From: a virus
DNA length: 41,868 bases
Virus record (IMG/VR): IMGVR_UViG_3300037264_005735
Span: 1 to 41,868 of that record
Reading direction: 5' to 3' (one strand)
In this document: positions 16,701-24,380 of the stretch, piece after piece
How the letters are laid out: every line of letters begins with the position of its first letter
How positions within the stretch are numbered: the stretch's first letter is position 1
Made by a program: the position numbers and the translations under genes
Notes under the pieces: generated by a model
Seen by the model: the letters and a program-made list of their open reading frames with translations, nothing else
Told to the model about the DNA's origin: nothing
Databases searched by the model: none

Positions 16701-16870
16701 CCGGCGACGGGGAAGGCGAACCCCGTCGCGACGGACACGTCGAGGGCACCCTCGGCCTTGAGGATGTGCCCCACCCCGAAGGTCGCCTTGTTCAGCGACG
16801 CATCCAGCGTCAGACCCGGATATCTCCTCTGGTTGTTGGTGGATTCAAGGAAAAGGGCGCTTCCAGCCAT
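13754..16870 (-). CDS. Large tail fibre protein with internal repeats (1038 aa)
   Basis: Starts MAGSALFLESTNNQRRYPGL at ATG 16870 after an AGGAGG site. Residues 60-200 contain VNKGQLDAAVAG, a common phage-fibre motif. The middle is Thr/Ala/Gly-rich, with three roughly 62-residue repeats at about residues 530-690 sharing ANGG-x-DRSTAA-x-L-x-IA. The C-terminal 130 residues (GVVIAEGDTCKITGNFQVQG, VVQAVGRALQDEATAQVYIS) form a compact beta-rich domain. It resembles the neighbouring 144-aa protein in general character (a sheet of V-x-G-V/A-x-AV strands). This is a typical long-fibre architecture, so a role in host binding is inferred. Confidence 0.8.
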   Translation of the reverse strand: MAGSALFLESTNNQRRYPGLTLDASLNKATFGVGHILKAEGALDVSVATGFAFPVAGLPMGGVKITGVADGAASGDVVNKGQLDAAVAGLSWQPPAAAKDYIGTRTIVQIDALVPSAGWTVVAGSAGTPANAGSDLLAIGDVAEANASLAWKKIVSNSGGFVPDTTRLLIGDMTLYAPLTDIADVNKIAQFGGTSNTPASKTTPSNGWAILVHDPSHVSYYDNNAFAYEAASTQWVIFAGPMSVIAGEGLLETGNTLSFNKAFDFTGANALTGDYEFDALTDFDNIVNMSGATRLALPVANGSPSTGDAWFASDTLQLRTSGGTATTWHSLNDGSGSTLDADLLDGNHAAAFALSGHNQATTLGGTAIDTSAATGAARVTAGTWSVGTLAATMGGTGQSTTAVGDIMVGAAANTWAKLPIGANGYYLTSDGTTAGWTAAPAVTNSFTTMACPAGTNPVADSGSDTLNLTSTGSTMVITGNATTDTINFDLAAAQTLPTPTLDNTLRGTGSAWAANANVLSTAAGALSAVSFDRSAAGALAVAGVTATSLNLGKSAAMTTILGTANCDEAVTMDTTLGVTGASTFTGAAYANGGLDRSTAAGLIIAGTNASAVDISKSGVQTQVKGTLKVNEATTLDTTLGITGITTATGVINANGGVDRSTAAALAIAPTNATAVNIAASNGTVSLLGTGAKNIVMNNSATAAFSLYRAAGDKYLDVNTDTPAMKFGNAVDNPSYSFQGTGTTTHTGPIDANDNVTVADGKSLRLGTGGTDDTLSASGTNTLWTHNTGDLTINNTLATGSTIFKLGTTTVATDFQIQDSSGAAKLTIFGSGKTAIIIPDATAAAFNISDSGGGDSWFDINTSTSKVTIGSAAANPETLLPGTGSVFLGSTVPGTATSKILYLGLTRLTQYGPQMYVVNNSGVVIAEGDTCKITGNFQVQGTPGLTTAVDTVAAIAQTAFASDPSSFGWVSFPGSVCLVNSNSILGIVANELVYADNAGGVVKASEADPLLVVQAVGRALQDEATAQVYISFSAVDIVG
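14800..15290 (-). repeat. Three in-frame coding repeats of about 186-189 bp in the fibre gene
   Basis: The DRS-(T/A)-AA core recurs near 15273, 15087 and 14898, each followed by an L-x-IA/VAG and (D/N)I-type strand and then an (E)A-x-T-x-DTTLG segment. The first copy is the most diverged. Such repeats extend fibre shafts and can expand or contract by recombination. Confidence 0.7.
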
Positions 16871-16891
16871 TTGTCGTTCCTCCTAATGCCG

Positions 16892-17326
16892 TCAAAGCTC
16901 AAGGTACTCGCCGTCAAAATAGAGCATGAGTTTGTCTACCGCGATTGACACCCCAACCCTCTGCTGAACCTTTCCGCCGTTGGATATGGCCGGGGTGTTC
17001 GTGATCCCTCCGGGAGTGACGGTGTCCACGAAGTATGTGTCTCCGGGGACAAGCCCCGCAAACCCAACGACCTCCCCCTCCCTCCTCATCAGGACTTTCC
17101 CGAGAGGAAGAAGCGCCACAACGAACCCGATACAGGGACTCGTGGTCGTGTAACCCGTGGTCTTGTCCACCGTCCCTGATGAGGAGAGGTACACCGCGTC
17201 AAGAAGACCGGGAAGAGTCGGACCCTGAATCATCTCCACGTCGGAGAGCATCTCGACCTGATCCTGGGAGAGAGCCTCAAGCTCCCCATCCTCCCGGACT
17301 GCGAGCACTCTTACAGGGTAGGTCAT
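16892..17326 (-). CDS. Hypothetical beta-rich virion protein (144 aa)
   Basis: Starts MTYPVRVLAVREDGELEALS at ATG 17326 with a GAGGA site. It contains LVPGDTYFVDTVTPGGIT and KVQQRVGVSIAVDKLMLYF, a pattern resembling small decoration-type or fibre-associated beta domains. It is the first gene behind a good candidate promoter and precedes the large fibre gene by 21 bases. It is probably a small fibre-associated or trimer-capping protein; no family was assigned. Confidence 0.6.
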   Translation of the reverse strand: MTYPVRVLAVREDGELEALSQDQVEMLSDVEMIQGPTLPGLLDAVYLSSSGTVDKTTGYTTTSPCIGFVVALLPLGKVLMRREGEVVGFAGLVPGDTYFVDTVTPGGITNTPAISNGGKVQQRVGVSIAVDKLMLYFDGEYLEL

Positions 17327-17348
17327 GCCGATCCTCGACGTTTTCCCT

Positions 17349-17377
17349 ACTATACCACGATGCCCCTCCTGTGGAAA
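17349..17377 (-). promoter_or_regulatory. Candidate extended -10 promoter for the fibre unit
   Basis: On the minus strand TTTCCA (17372-17377), a 17-base spacer, then TATAGT (17349-17354) preceded by TGG (extended -10). It lies in the gap after the stop of the 345-aa gene and would start transcription near 17342, upstream of the 144-aa and large fibre genes. The downstream terminator at 13120-13165 would complete a fibre transcription unit. Confidence 0.55.
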
Positions 17378-17380
17378 TCC

Positions 17381-18418
17381 CTACGGAACCCAAATCGTCG
17401 GCTCCGGGGACCAGATGACCGTCACGTAGGGGTTCACCGGGAAGATGTACGGGGTCGGGTCCGTGATCACCCCGAGGACCTTCCTGGCACAGGGGTTCGG
17501 CGGGGCGAGCGTCGTGACCGACCCCGGCACGAACTTGGAGAGCCACACCTTCTGGCCGGGGACGAGGGCGGGCATCGGCCCAAGGTTCTCCACGAAGGCT
17601 GTCCCCGTCGTCCCGTGCCACGTCATGAACGGGCCAGGGAACCCTGGAGGCGTGAACGGGGCCATCGCGGACCCCACGACCTCCGCCGTCGCCATCGCGA
17701 GGGCGATCGCCTGCGTCACGGCGTTCGGGAGCCCGGGGAACAGGTACACCATCTCCCCCTGGAGGATCGGCGGCCCGACCGGGCTCGCCGTGAAGACGAC
17801 CGTGCCCGGAGGGGCACCCGGCGTGAGGGGCTGCCAGACCACCCCGTCGAAGACGTAGAGCTGGAGGAGGTCCGTCCGGAAGTACATCTCCCCCGCGAGA
17901 GGCACCGGGACCGCCGGGAAGGCCGCTCCGGCCTGGATCGTGAGCCGCCGGATGCTGTTCCGGTTGCCCTCGATGTCATCGTCCATCTGGGAGGAGTGGA
18001 TGTGGTAGCGGTTGTCCACCTCCCGGATGGCCGTGATGACGCCGCCCGCCGTGTCCACCTCGCCCAGCCGAATCGAGTCCGCCGGGTCGATTCCCGTCTG
18101 GTTCACCATGATCGCCACCGTGATCGCGGAGTACCCGCCTCCGGGGTCCACCGTCTTGGTGAACCCCACGTAGACGTAGTTCGTCGTGTTGTCCGCCAGG
18201 GCGGCGAAGAAGGCGTTCGTCTGCTTCAGCTCGTACCCGTTGCAGTAGGCGAGGTTCAGGCCGAGCTGCCCTACCTGGACGACTAGGCCGAGGGCGGGAT
18301 CCGACAGGTCGTACCCGCCCATGACGAAATTCTTGACCCTGCGGAGGAAGCCCGACACCCGCTCGTCGAGGAGCAGATGCAGGTTCGACCATTCGTCCCA
18401 TGAACTATTGTAGGCCAT
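17381..18418 (-). CDS. Tail fibre or baseplate-attached protein (345 aa)
   Basis: Starts MAYNSSWDEWSNLHLLLDER at 18418 with a GGAGGAGA site. The first 150 residues (RVSGFLRRVKNFVMGGYDLS; a beta-rich stretch ending REVDNRYHIHSSQMDDDIEG) look like a baseplate-attachment domain of fibres. Residues 180-230 have the QLYVFDGVVWQPLTPGAPPG pattern of fibre repeats. The C-terminus is Pro/Val-rich beta. It directly follows the gpI-like gene, the usual place for the first fibre gene in P2/Mu-type clusters. The role as fibre base is inferred from position and composition. Confidence 0.65.
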   Translation of the reverse strand: MAYNSSWDEWSNLHLLLDERVSGFLRRVKNFVMGGYDLSDPALGLVVQVGQLGLNLAYCNGYELKQTNAFFAALADNTTNYVYVGFTKTVDPGGGYSAITVAIMVNQTGIDPADSIRLGEVDTAGGVITAIREVDNRYHIHSSQMDDDIEGNRNSIRRLTIQAGAAFPAVPVPLAGEMYFRTDLLQLYVFDGVVWQPLTPGAPPGTVVFTASPVGPPILQGEMVYLFPGLPNAVTQAIALAMATAEVVGSAMAPFTPPGFPGPFMTWHGTTGTAFVENLGPMPALVPGQKVWLSKFVPGSVTTLAPPNPCARKVLGVITDPTPYIFPVNPYVTVIWSPEPTIWVP

Positions 18419-18430
18419 CTTCTCCTCCCA

Positions 18431-19630
18431 TCACGATGCCCGGCCAAGGTTGATCCGCGCCTGGTTGATCCTGCTCCCTCCGGTCTCGACCACATCCCAC
18501 CACGACTCGCTCGGCCCGGGGTAGATCTCCTGGTGGCGGCAGTCCTCGAAGAGGAAGTACCCGCTCCGACAGACGGGCCACTCGGGCGGCAGCACCCGCG
18601 CCAGCTTCTCCACCACCTGCTCCGAGAGGCAGTCGTCGCACTCCAAGTAGAAGCAGATGAGGAAAGACATGAACGTGATCCCCTGCCCGGGGGTGAAGTC
18701 TGTGTCGTCCCCGCACCGCTTGTACTTCAGGGCCAGGTCCGGGTTCGGGATGTAGACGCTCGTCCGGTCGAGCCGGTTGGAAATCAGGATGTTCTTGCAC
18801 CACTCGTGGACCTCGACCCTCAGGCCGGAGATTAGCCGAGCCCTCGCCGCCACGGCCTGGACCGTGCCCTTGACCTTGAGGATCGCGGCCTGCTGACGGA
18901 TCTCCTCCCTCTGCTTGTTGCAGGGGAACTCCCGATTCACGTCGAGTCCGACCAGGGCACCCAGGGCGGGCAGGGCGTCGCAGCACGCCTCGTCCACGTC
19001 CCACAGGGTCGGCTGGCAGTCGATTAGCCCCTTCACGATGTCGAGCTCGATGGCGAGCTCCTTCAGGAACCGGCTGAGCGGCCCCCGCTTCTTCTCTTCC
19101 CCCATCAGGACGTCGGCAACTTCCTGCTCGGGGTTCTCGTGGATGTTGAACCACTCGTGGTTCTCCGAGTCGAACTCGGGGTACAGCGGGACCACGCTGC
19201 CCGTCGGGTCCACGTCTCCGAGGAGCTTGTCCCCCTGGAGGTAGACCTCAGGCAGAAGCTCCATGAGGCGATGGGTGAAGTACCCCGTCTCGATGGCGAG
19301 CGTGCTCACCTGTGTCCTCACCGAGTACACCCACTGGTAGGTGAGGGGATCGAAGGTGAAGATCGTGTAGTAGTAGCACTTGCAGGGATCGAGATCGAGG
19401 TCGGCGACGTAGCCCTCCCCCACGTCCTCCTCGTAGACGTTGACCGCCGCGGTGTCGTAGGCGTCGTTGGCGAACTCGTAGAGCTTCCGCAGGACGCGGA
19501 CGATCCCCCCCAGGGGAGGCTCCTCCGGAGCGTTCCACTCCACTATGATCTGCGGCCCCTCCAGACCGCGCCGGATCGACACGTTCTGGACAAGCCTCGG
19601 GTCGGTGATGAGGGCTGTCGGGCTGCTCAC
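18431..19630 (-). CDS. Baseplate wedge protein, P2 gpI-like, with N-terminal FN3-like domain (399 aa)
   Basis: Residues 20-115 resemble a fibronectin type III fold (GPQIIVEWNAPEEPP and CYYYTIFTFDPLTYQWVY). From about residue 125 the protein matches tail protein I architecture: HRLMELLPEVYLQGDK, LSRFLKELAIELDIVKGLID, then CCDALPALGALVGLDVNREF. GpI-type proteins help connect the baseplate wedge to fibres. The GTG start at 19630 overlaps the upstream stop by 4 bases (GTGA). Cysteine-rich segments near the end (CFYLECDDCLSEQV, CRSGYFLFEDCRH) are unusual for gpI. The P2-like order gp25, gpJ, gpI supports the call. Confidence 0.8.
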   Translation of the reverse strand: MSSPTALITDPRLVQNVSIRRGLEGPQIIVEWNAPEEPPLGGIVRVLRKLYEFANDAYDTAAVNVYEEDVGEGYVADLDLDPCKCYYYTIFTFDPLTYQWVYSVRTQVSTLAIETGYFTHRLMELLPEVYLQGDKLLGDVDPTGSVVPLYPEFDSENHEWFNIHENPEQEVADVLMGEEKKRGPLSRFLKELAIELDIVKGLIDCQPTLWDVDEACCDALPALGALVGLDVNREFPCNKQREEIRQQAAILKVKGTVQAVAARARLISGLRVEVHEWCKNILISNRLDRTSVYIPNPDLALKYKRCGDDTDFTPGQGITFMSFLICFYLECDDCLSEQVVEKLARVLPPEWPVCRSGYFLFEDCRHQEIYPGPSESWWDVVETGGSRINQARINLGRAS

Positions 19631-19845
19631 TTGCCCCCCGTGGCCTCCATGAACCTCTCCCGCGCCACCCTGACCACCTCGTCAAGGTAGCCGCAGAGCC
19701 TCTTCGCGTCCTTCCCTTCGATCCCGAGGACGCCGAAGTGGCTCACGATCGACCTCGCGCTCGCCTCGATGTTGCTCATCCGCCACCCGAGCTGCTCCGA
19801 GGCACACCTGTTCTTGACCTGACTGGTGGGCTCGCTGTCGCTCAT
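19627..19845 (-). CDS. Hypothetical small baseplate-cluster protein (72 aa)
   Basis: ATG 19845 overlaps the stop of the gpJ-like gene (ATGA), and its own stop overlaps the next gene's GTG. Its reading is MSDSEPTSQVKNRCASEQLG, then a helical C-terminal half with LCGYLDEVVRVARERFMEAT. The double overlap indicates translational coupling between the two wedge genes. It is too small for family recognition; an assembly factor or small wedge subunit is possible. Confidence 0.65.
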   Translation of the reverse strand: MSDSEPTSQVKNRCASEQLGWRMSNIEASARSIVSHFGVLGIEGKDAKRLCGYLDEVVRVARERFMEATGGK

Positions 19846-21617
19846 ACGGGGCACACCCTCTGCGGCTTCGCACCGCCAACGAAGTTGAACGTGAAGAGCC
19901 CCTTGGTCATGATCTCCAGGGGCTTCATGGGCACGTTGGCGACCTTCGGGCTGGTAGTGAACTTGCACCGGTCCCCGACCACCGGGGGCGGCCCGCCGCC
20001 GCACTCGACCTTGAACGAGACCTCCCCGCCGTTCGTTGTGTAGTCCACCCCGACCGTCCCGTTCGCCTGCGGCCCGCTGACGGTCCCGACCACGGAGAAG
20101 ACCGTCGTGGAGATCATGGTGACCGTCCAGTCCTCGTTCTTCGCCGTCGCCCCAACCACGAAATCCTTCAGTTCGCAGTCCCCGCTCCAGGGCACGCAGG
20201 CGGGCACAGGCCTCCGGGTCAGCTCCGTCAGGTCGACGTGATCCACGCCGGAGATGGACTCCAGGAGGTGATAGAAGTCGGAGAGGTAGAGTGGCTGGCC
20301 GAACCCCACGTACTCGCTCCCGAGGTCGAAGAAGGCGTCCAAGGAATCCTCGACGTCCTGCGCCCCCTGCTCTATCGAGAAGTTGCCCGCCATGTAGATC
20401 GTGCCGCCGCCATCGACCGGCTGGTATGTCGGGTCCACGATCTCGATGCAGGTCCCGATCATCTTCCTGGCCTCCAGGTAATCCAGGAGGTCGGCCTTCA
20501 GTTGGGACGACGGGGTGCCCCCACCCGTGGGAGCGATGATGAGCCTGACTAGGCAGCAGCACCCGGTCAGGACGTCCACCGGGACCGCCCCGACGATGAC
20601 TGCCGCCTTGGCGATGCCCGGGAACGCCTCCGCCAGCGTCTTGAAGTCGAGTGCCGTCACCGCCCGGTTGAGGGCCAGGAGGCTCTGGGGCCCGAGGACC
20701 TTCGCCTCCTCGATGGTCATGGCGTCCTCGCCGCCGCTGGCCGCCAGGTCGTTCGTGACCGCCAGGCTCACAGGCACCGCGTTGAAGGTCGGCACGTCGT
20801 TCACCGTGACGATCGTCTCCTCGGGCACGTTCCCCCTTAGCCCGCCCCCGACCCGGCATGTTGCCTCGATCGCTGCCCCGGTGTCAGGGATCTTCCCCTG
20901 GGCGTTGTCCCCGAACAGGGCGGTGACTCGGTCATTCTCGTCTCGGATGGTCGTGAACACCTTGTCGTCCGGGCCCGCGTAGGCGAAGGATTCGATCTCG
21001 ACCCACAGCTCCGGCCCGATCCCCTCGTCGATCATGATCGAGAGGGACCCGTCGATGACAGGGGACGCCGACACATCGAACCGCTGGCGGGGGATCCCGA
21101 GGCTCACCCCGATGGTCTCCGTCTTCGTCTGGCCCTCGACCGCGGGGGCCGTCGCCTCAAGCTGGCCCGCCGGGATCACGGCGTCCTGGGACGTCTCGAA
21201 GTAGATCGGCCCATCCGTCGCATCCGCCGTGGTCTGGAGCTCCGTCCCCTTCGGGATCAGGAGGTCGCCTGGAAGCGGGTTCTGCATGGAGAACCGGACG
21301 TCCACCGACGCGGGAGCCGCGCTATTCAGGGTGAAGTTGATGAGCTGGAGGAGGTTGATGACGCTCTTCCTCGTGATTGCCGTGGGCAAGAACGCCTCGT
21401 TCGATTTCCGGTCCAGGTAGAAATGCAGGCAGTCCGAAGACATCGCCAGGAGCCGGAGAATGACGATCCCGAAGTCGGAGAGGTTGTGGTCCGTCCACTC
21501 CTTGACCATGTACGGGATCGCCCGCAGCATGTCCTGGAAAATCGCCTCGGCATCTCTTGACGTATAGTCAATGGGCGGCACGTTGTTCGTTATCTTGCTG
21601 ATCGTCGAGCCCGGCAA
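19842..21617 (-). CDS. Baseplate wedge protein, gpJ/T4 gp6-like (591 aa)
   Basis: The N-terminus shows the baseplate J signature: IDYTSRDAEAIFQDMLRAIP, then EWTDHNLSDFGIVILRLLA and FYLDRKSNEAFLPTAITRKS. The middle has the beta-rich region with LFGDNAQGKIPDTGAAIEAT and GLRGNVPEETIV, followed by ALNRAVTALDFKTLAEAFPG and IAKAAV, typical of gpJ/gp47 proteins. About 120 C-terminal residues extend beyond the usual end and contain a Cys-containing beta region. It forms the wedge core that joins gp25 and gpI in contractile baseplates. It lies immediately downstream of gp25, as expected. Confidence 0.9.
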   Translation of the reverse strand: MPGSTISKITNNVPPIDYTSRDAEAIFQDMLRAIPYMVKEWTDHNLSDFGIVILRLLAMSSDCLHFYLDRKSNEAFLPTAITRKSVINLLQLINFTLNSAAPASVDVRFSMQNPLPGDLLIPKGTELQTTADATDGPIYFETSQDAVIPAGQLEATAPAVEGQTKTETIGVSLGIPRQRFDVSASPVIDGSLSIMIDEGIGPELWVEIESFAYAGPDDKVFTTIRDENDRVTALFGDNAQGKIPDTGAAIEATCRVGGGLRGNVPEETIVTVNDVPTFNAVPVSLAVTNDLAASGGEDAMTIEEAKVLGPQSLLALNRAVTALDFKTLAEAFPGIAKAAVIVGAVPVDVLTGCCCLVRLIIAPTGGGTPSSQLKADLLDYLEARKMIGTCIEIVDPTYQPVDGGGTIYMAGNFSIEQGAQDVEDSLDAFFDLGSEYVGFGQPLYLSDFYHLLESISGVDHVDLTELTRRPVPACVPWSGDCELKDFVVGATAKNEDWTVTMISTTVFSVVGTVSGPQANGTVGVDYTTNGGEVSFKVECGGGPPPVVGDRCKFTTSPKVANVPMKPLEIMTKGLFTFNFVGGAKPQRVCPV

Positions 21618-21627
21618 GGCGCACCTC

Positions 21628-22071
21628 CTACACGTTGATCTGACCCTGCACCTTCATGGATTCATCGATGTATAGAAAATAGACGAGGTTTCCTTCCCGC
21701 TGAGTGGCGATGATCTTGTAGTACACCGTCACGTCGATGACCCCATCCTTCACCCTGCTGATGTCCACGTCCACCCTCTGCACGTCCACCCGCTTCTCCC
21801 ACGTCTGGATCGCCGAGATCACCGCGAACCTCACCCTGGCGATGGACACCTCGTCGATCGGGGTGAAGAGCACCTCCCTCAGGTCCGATCCGAAGTCACG
21901 GTCAATCACCCTGCTCCCGATCTTGGTCCCGAGGATCTGCCGGATCGCCATCCCGATCTTCTCCGTCGAGGAGGCGTCCGAGACCCCAACGAGCTTGCTC
22001 ACCCTCCCCACGGCGGTAAGCCGGAAGGGAAAATGCCACCCGCGCCCGATGATATCGACCTTCTGGCTCAC
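21628..22071 (-). CDS. Baseplate wedge protein, gp25/GPW family (147 aa)
   Basis: Contains the conserved gp25 core: EKIGMAIRQILGTKIGSRVI, DRDFGSDLREVLFTPIDE and the helix VRFAVISAIQTWEKRVDVQR, then a beta strand DVTVYYKI. Length fits the family (about 110-150 aa). Gp25 initiates sheath polymerisation and joins wedges to the hub. The start overlaps the preceding coiled-coil gene by 4 bases. Very characteristic. Confidence 0.93.
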   Translation of the reverse strand: MSQKVDIIGRGWHFPFRLTAVGRVSKLVGVSDASSTEKIGMAIRQILGTKIGSRVIDRDFGSDLREVLFTPIDEVSIARVRFAVISAIQTWEKRVDVQRVDVDISRVKDGVIDVTVYYKIIATQREGNLVYFLYIDESMKVQGQINV

Positions 22072-22541
22072 GCCTTCTTCGCCTCCTGCTGCACCACCGA
22101 CCGCTCGGCCTGCGCCTCACGCATCTCGACGCTGAGGGACGACACGAGCACCTGAAGCTGGGCTAGGAGCTCACGCTTACGCTCCGTGTCGTACTTCTTC
22201 TCAAGCTTCTCCGAGGGCCGAAGATCCGACACCTCGATCTTCAATTGGCTCTTCCAGAGGGCCAGGATGGACCGGAAGAGCGTGGCCTCCGTGTTGCCCG
22301 GGTTCTCCTTGAGGTGGTTGTCGAGCACACTCAGGAGGATATCGATGTTCTCGATCTTCTGACCCAGGGCGTCCCGCCTACGGTTCACGGTGTCGATCTC
22401 CCTGGTGAGGGAGGAGAGGAAGTTCCGGAGGCTCTCCATGCGCTCCACGGACGCGCTGTCCTGGAGGTCCTGGATGACCCTGATCATCGAGTCCCACTGC
22501 GTGTCCGTAAGGCACTGGAGGAAGTCGTAGATGCCCGCCAT
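22068..22541 (-). CDS. Coiled-coil protein of the baseplate cluster (157 aa)
   Basis: Starts MAGIYDFLQCLTDTQWDSMI at ATG 22541 with a GAGG site. Most of the chain is charged helix (LSSLTREIDTVNRRRDALGQ; LRPSEKLEKKYDTERKRELL), predicting a long coiled coil. It lies between the PAAR and gp25 genes and overlaps gp25 by 4 bases. It may be a baseplate assembly scaffold or a central helical-bundle component. Not recognised as a named family. Confidence 0.65.
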   Translation of the reverse strand: MAGIYDFLQCLTDTQWDSMIRVIQDLQDSASVERMESLRNFLSSLTREIDTVNRRRDALGQKIENIDILLSVLDNHLKENPGNTEATLFRSILALWKSQLKIEVSDLRPSEKLEKKYDTERKRELLAQLQVLVSSLSVEMREAQAERSVVQQEAKKA

Positions 22542-22605
22542 GAGGTCCTCCCAATCAGTCGGAGTCTGTGTTCGGGACGCACGGCCCCGGGATGATCTGC
22601 GCCCC

Positions 22606-22842
22606 TCACGTCGCCGTGTCGCCCACCCTCAGAACGCCGAGCCCCTCGATCTTGGTCACCAGCGACCCCACCGGGAAGGGGTTCGCCGGGATCGGGACGA
22701 TCCCGTGCATGTGGGCCGCCACCATGTCCCCCACCTTGGCGACCACCCCGCAGTCACACGTTACGTGGGGCGTCGGAAGCGGGCCCGTTATCACAGGGGC
22801 CCCGTGGCTCGTCAGCGACCCCAGGTACGCCACCTTCGGCAT
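22606..22842 (-). CDS. PAAR-domain tail spike tip protein
   Basis: Begins MPKVAYLGSLTSHGAPVITG at ATG 22842, preceded by GAGGTG. It has His/Cys positions typical of PAAR metal-binding tips (TPHVTCDCGVVAKVGDMVAA, then HMHGIVPI). PAAR proteins cap the spike trimer and sharpen it for membrane puncture. The gene overlaps the preceding coiled-coil gene by 89 bases in another frame. The longer TTG start at 22857 is less likely. Family length of about 80-95 aa fits. Confidence 0.85.
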   Translation of the reverse strand: MPKVAYLGSLTSHGAPVITGPLPTPHVTCDCGVVAKVGDMVAAHMHGIVPIPANPFPVGSLVTKIEGLGVLRVGDTAT

Positions 22843-23278
22843 GATCCACCTCGTCAATCACCTTCATCAGGAACTCCGCGTTGGCGACCTGCCCTTCGAT
22901 CTCCCTGAGAATACGCTCCGCCCCCTCGATCATCATCGGAACCTTCTCAAGCTCGATGAGGACCTCGCCGCGCTCCTTGAGCAGGGCGGTCCGCTTCTCC
23001 TCCATCATACGGCGGAACTCCTTGGACTCACCAGAGTCCGGGAGACGCTCCAGGAGCGACACGATACACCCCACCTCGGAGTCGATCGCGGAGACCCTCC
23101 CTTGCTTCTTCCTGAGAACCCCCCTCGACGCCTCGACCGTGATCCGGTACGCGGCAACCCTCCTCGGGTCGAGGTCCGATAGGATCGAAAGGACGATCTT
23201 CCGGAGACAGGCACGAGCCTCCTTGTCGGCCACGATCCCCTTCCACTCCTGCCCGTTCGAGAGACGTAGCGTCGGCAT
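22754..23278 (-). CDS. Coiled-coil protein between spike and tip genes (174 aa)
   Basis: Starts MPTLRLSNGQEWKGIVADKE at ATG 23278 after AGGAGG. A short N-terminal beta/helical domain is followed by a long charged helix region (KEFRRMMEEKRTALLKERGE; MIEGAERILREIEGQVAN). The last 30 residues overlap the PAAR gene in another frame and have a composition (Gly/Pro-rich) that suggests they are a by-product of that overlap. It resembles the 157-aa protein in general design, and the two may be related assembly helpers. Not recognised. Confidence 0.6.
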   Translation of the reverse strand: MPTLRLSNGQEWKGIVADKEARACLRKIVLSILSDLDPRRVAAYRITVEASRGVLRKKQGRVSAIDSEVGCIVSLLERLPDSGESKEFRRMMEEKRTALLKERGEVLIELEKVPMMIEGAERILREIEGQVANAEFLMKVIDEVDHAEGGVPGVADEPRGPCDNGPASDAPRNV

Positions 23279-23288
23279 GGAAATCCTC

Positions 23289-24380
23289 CTACGGCGCGGG
23301 CGGGGTCGGGGGACACGAGGTATCCGGGGGCGTTGGGGGGCAGTTGGGGTCCGGAGGCGGCGGAGGGGGTGTGGGCGGCGTCGGCGGGGACCCGGTCGGG
23401 GCCCCGAGCTTGTGGTCGATGGTGGTCGCCTGGTCCTTGATGCTCACAGCGTTCCGCTCGAAGTTGCCCACCACGTTCACCTTGAAGTCCCCCGTCACCC
23501 ACAGGGTGTAGTTCCCCGTGATGACGTCCACCCGCTCCCCCGTGACCCAGTCCTTCAGCCCACCATCGTTCACCCTCTGCTCCTGCCCCGTCACGAACGT
23601 GTCCTTCGTCCCGCCGACCTGGCGGCGTTCGTTGGCCCCGACCGCCGTGAAGTGGTTCGTCCCCACCCTCAGCGTCTCCGCCATCTCGACCAGCGTGTGG
23701 CGGTTCATCTTCACATGGTGCCGGTCGTCCATCTCGACCAGGCGATAGGACTTCCCGGCCACCCGAATCGAAAGCTCCCCCATGTTGTCGATCTCGATCC
23801 ACGACTTCGAGGGGCCGTGCCAGATGTGGATGCGCCCCTTCCCCGGCGTGTCGTCGATCTCGATCGTGATCCCGTTGTTCTTGGTCTTCAGGACCTTGTT
23901 GTACGGATACGTCGGCCCCCCGTTCTTCCGCAGAGGCGACGGCGGCTGGCACTGGTCCTCGTCCGTCAGGCTCTTGAAGCTGTCCGAGCCCTTGGGAGCC
24001 GAGGTGCTCGGGTCCGTCTTCCAGCATGTCTTGCCGTCCGCACGCGCCAGGGCCGGGGTCTCCGGGGGCTGGCCTTTCCGCTGGCCCCACCATGTCCCGC
24101 TCCATAGGGGGCGGTTCACGTCCCCGCTCTCGAACTCGATGAAGACCGCCGACCCGATGTCCGGGACGGCGAAGACACCGCAGTCCACATCGCCCCCGAA
24201 CGCTCCGCCTTTGAACGCCGCCCAGTCGGTCGCCAGCTCCAGGCCCAGGACCTCGTGGCACCGGCACTTCACCCGCCCGAGGCGTAGGGGGTCGTTGTTG
24301 TCCGCGACCATGCCGCGGTACGTCCCCCAAAATCGTTTTTCTTGATGCGGGAACACTTCCCCGGTTACGGAACTACTCAT
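23289..24380 (-). CDS. Baseplate spike protein, gp5/VgrG/gpV-like (363 aa)
   Basis: The N-terminus has the OB-fold motif GTYRGMVADNNDPLRLGRVK. A second patch around residues 60-80 reads FAVPDIGSAVFIEFESGDVN, and then RPLWSGTWWG; both are characteristic of gp5/VgrG/gpV spikes. Residues 150-340 have the repetitive beta-prism pattern of the needle (GITIEIDDTPGKGRIHI, RHTLVEMAETLRVGTNHFTA). The last 35 residues are Pro-rich with two Cys. No lysozyme domain is present, unlike T4 gp5. ATG 24380 overlaps the endonuclease stop (ATGA). Ten of the first 20 codons end in A/T against 1 of the next 20. A leftover 5' copy lies at 25227-25319. Confidence 0.88.
   Translation of the reverse strand: MSSSVTGEVFPHQEKRFWGTYRGMVADNNDPLRLGRVKCRCHEVLGLELATDWAAFKGGAFGGDVDCGVFAVPDIGSAVFIEFESGDVNRPLWSGTWWGQRKGQPPETPALARADGKTCWKTDPSTSAPKGSDSFKSLTDEDQCQPPSPLRKNGGPTYPYNKVLKTKNNGITIEIDDTPGKGRIHIWHGPSKSWIEIDNMGELSIRVAGKSYRLVEMDDRHHVKMNRHTLVEMAETLRVGTNHFTAVGANERRQVGGTKDTFVTGQEQRVNDGGLKDWVTGERVDVITGNYTLWVTGDFKVNVVGNFERNAVSIKDQATTIDHKLGAPTGSPPTPPTPPPPPPDPNCPPTPPDTSCPPTPPAP
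24318..24380 (-). other. Recoded 5' segment of the spike gene (codons 1-21)
   Basis: This segment uses AGT, GTA, GAA, CAT, CAA, AAA, CGA and TTT, whereas the following codons are almost all G/C-ending. The change in codon usage falls at codon 21, exactly where the leftover copy (25227-25319) stops resembling the spike protein. Confidence 0.7.
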
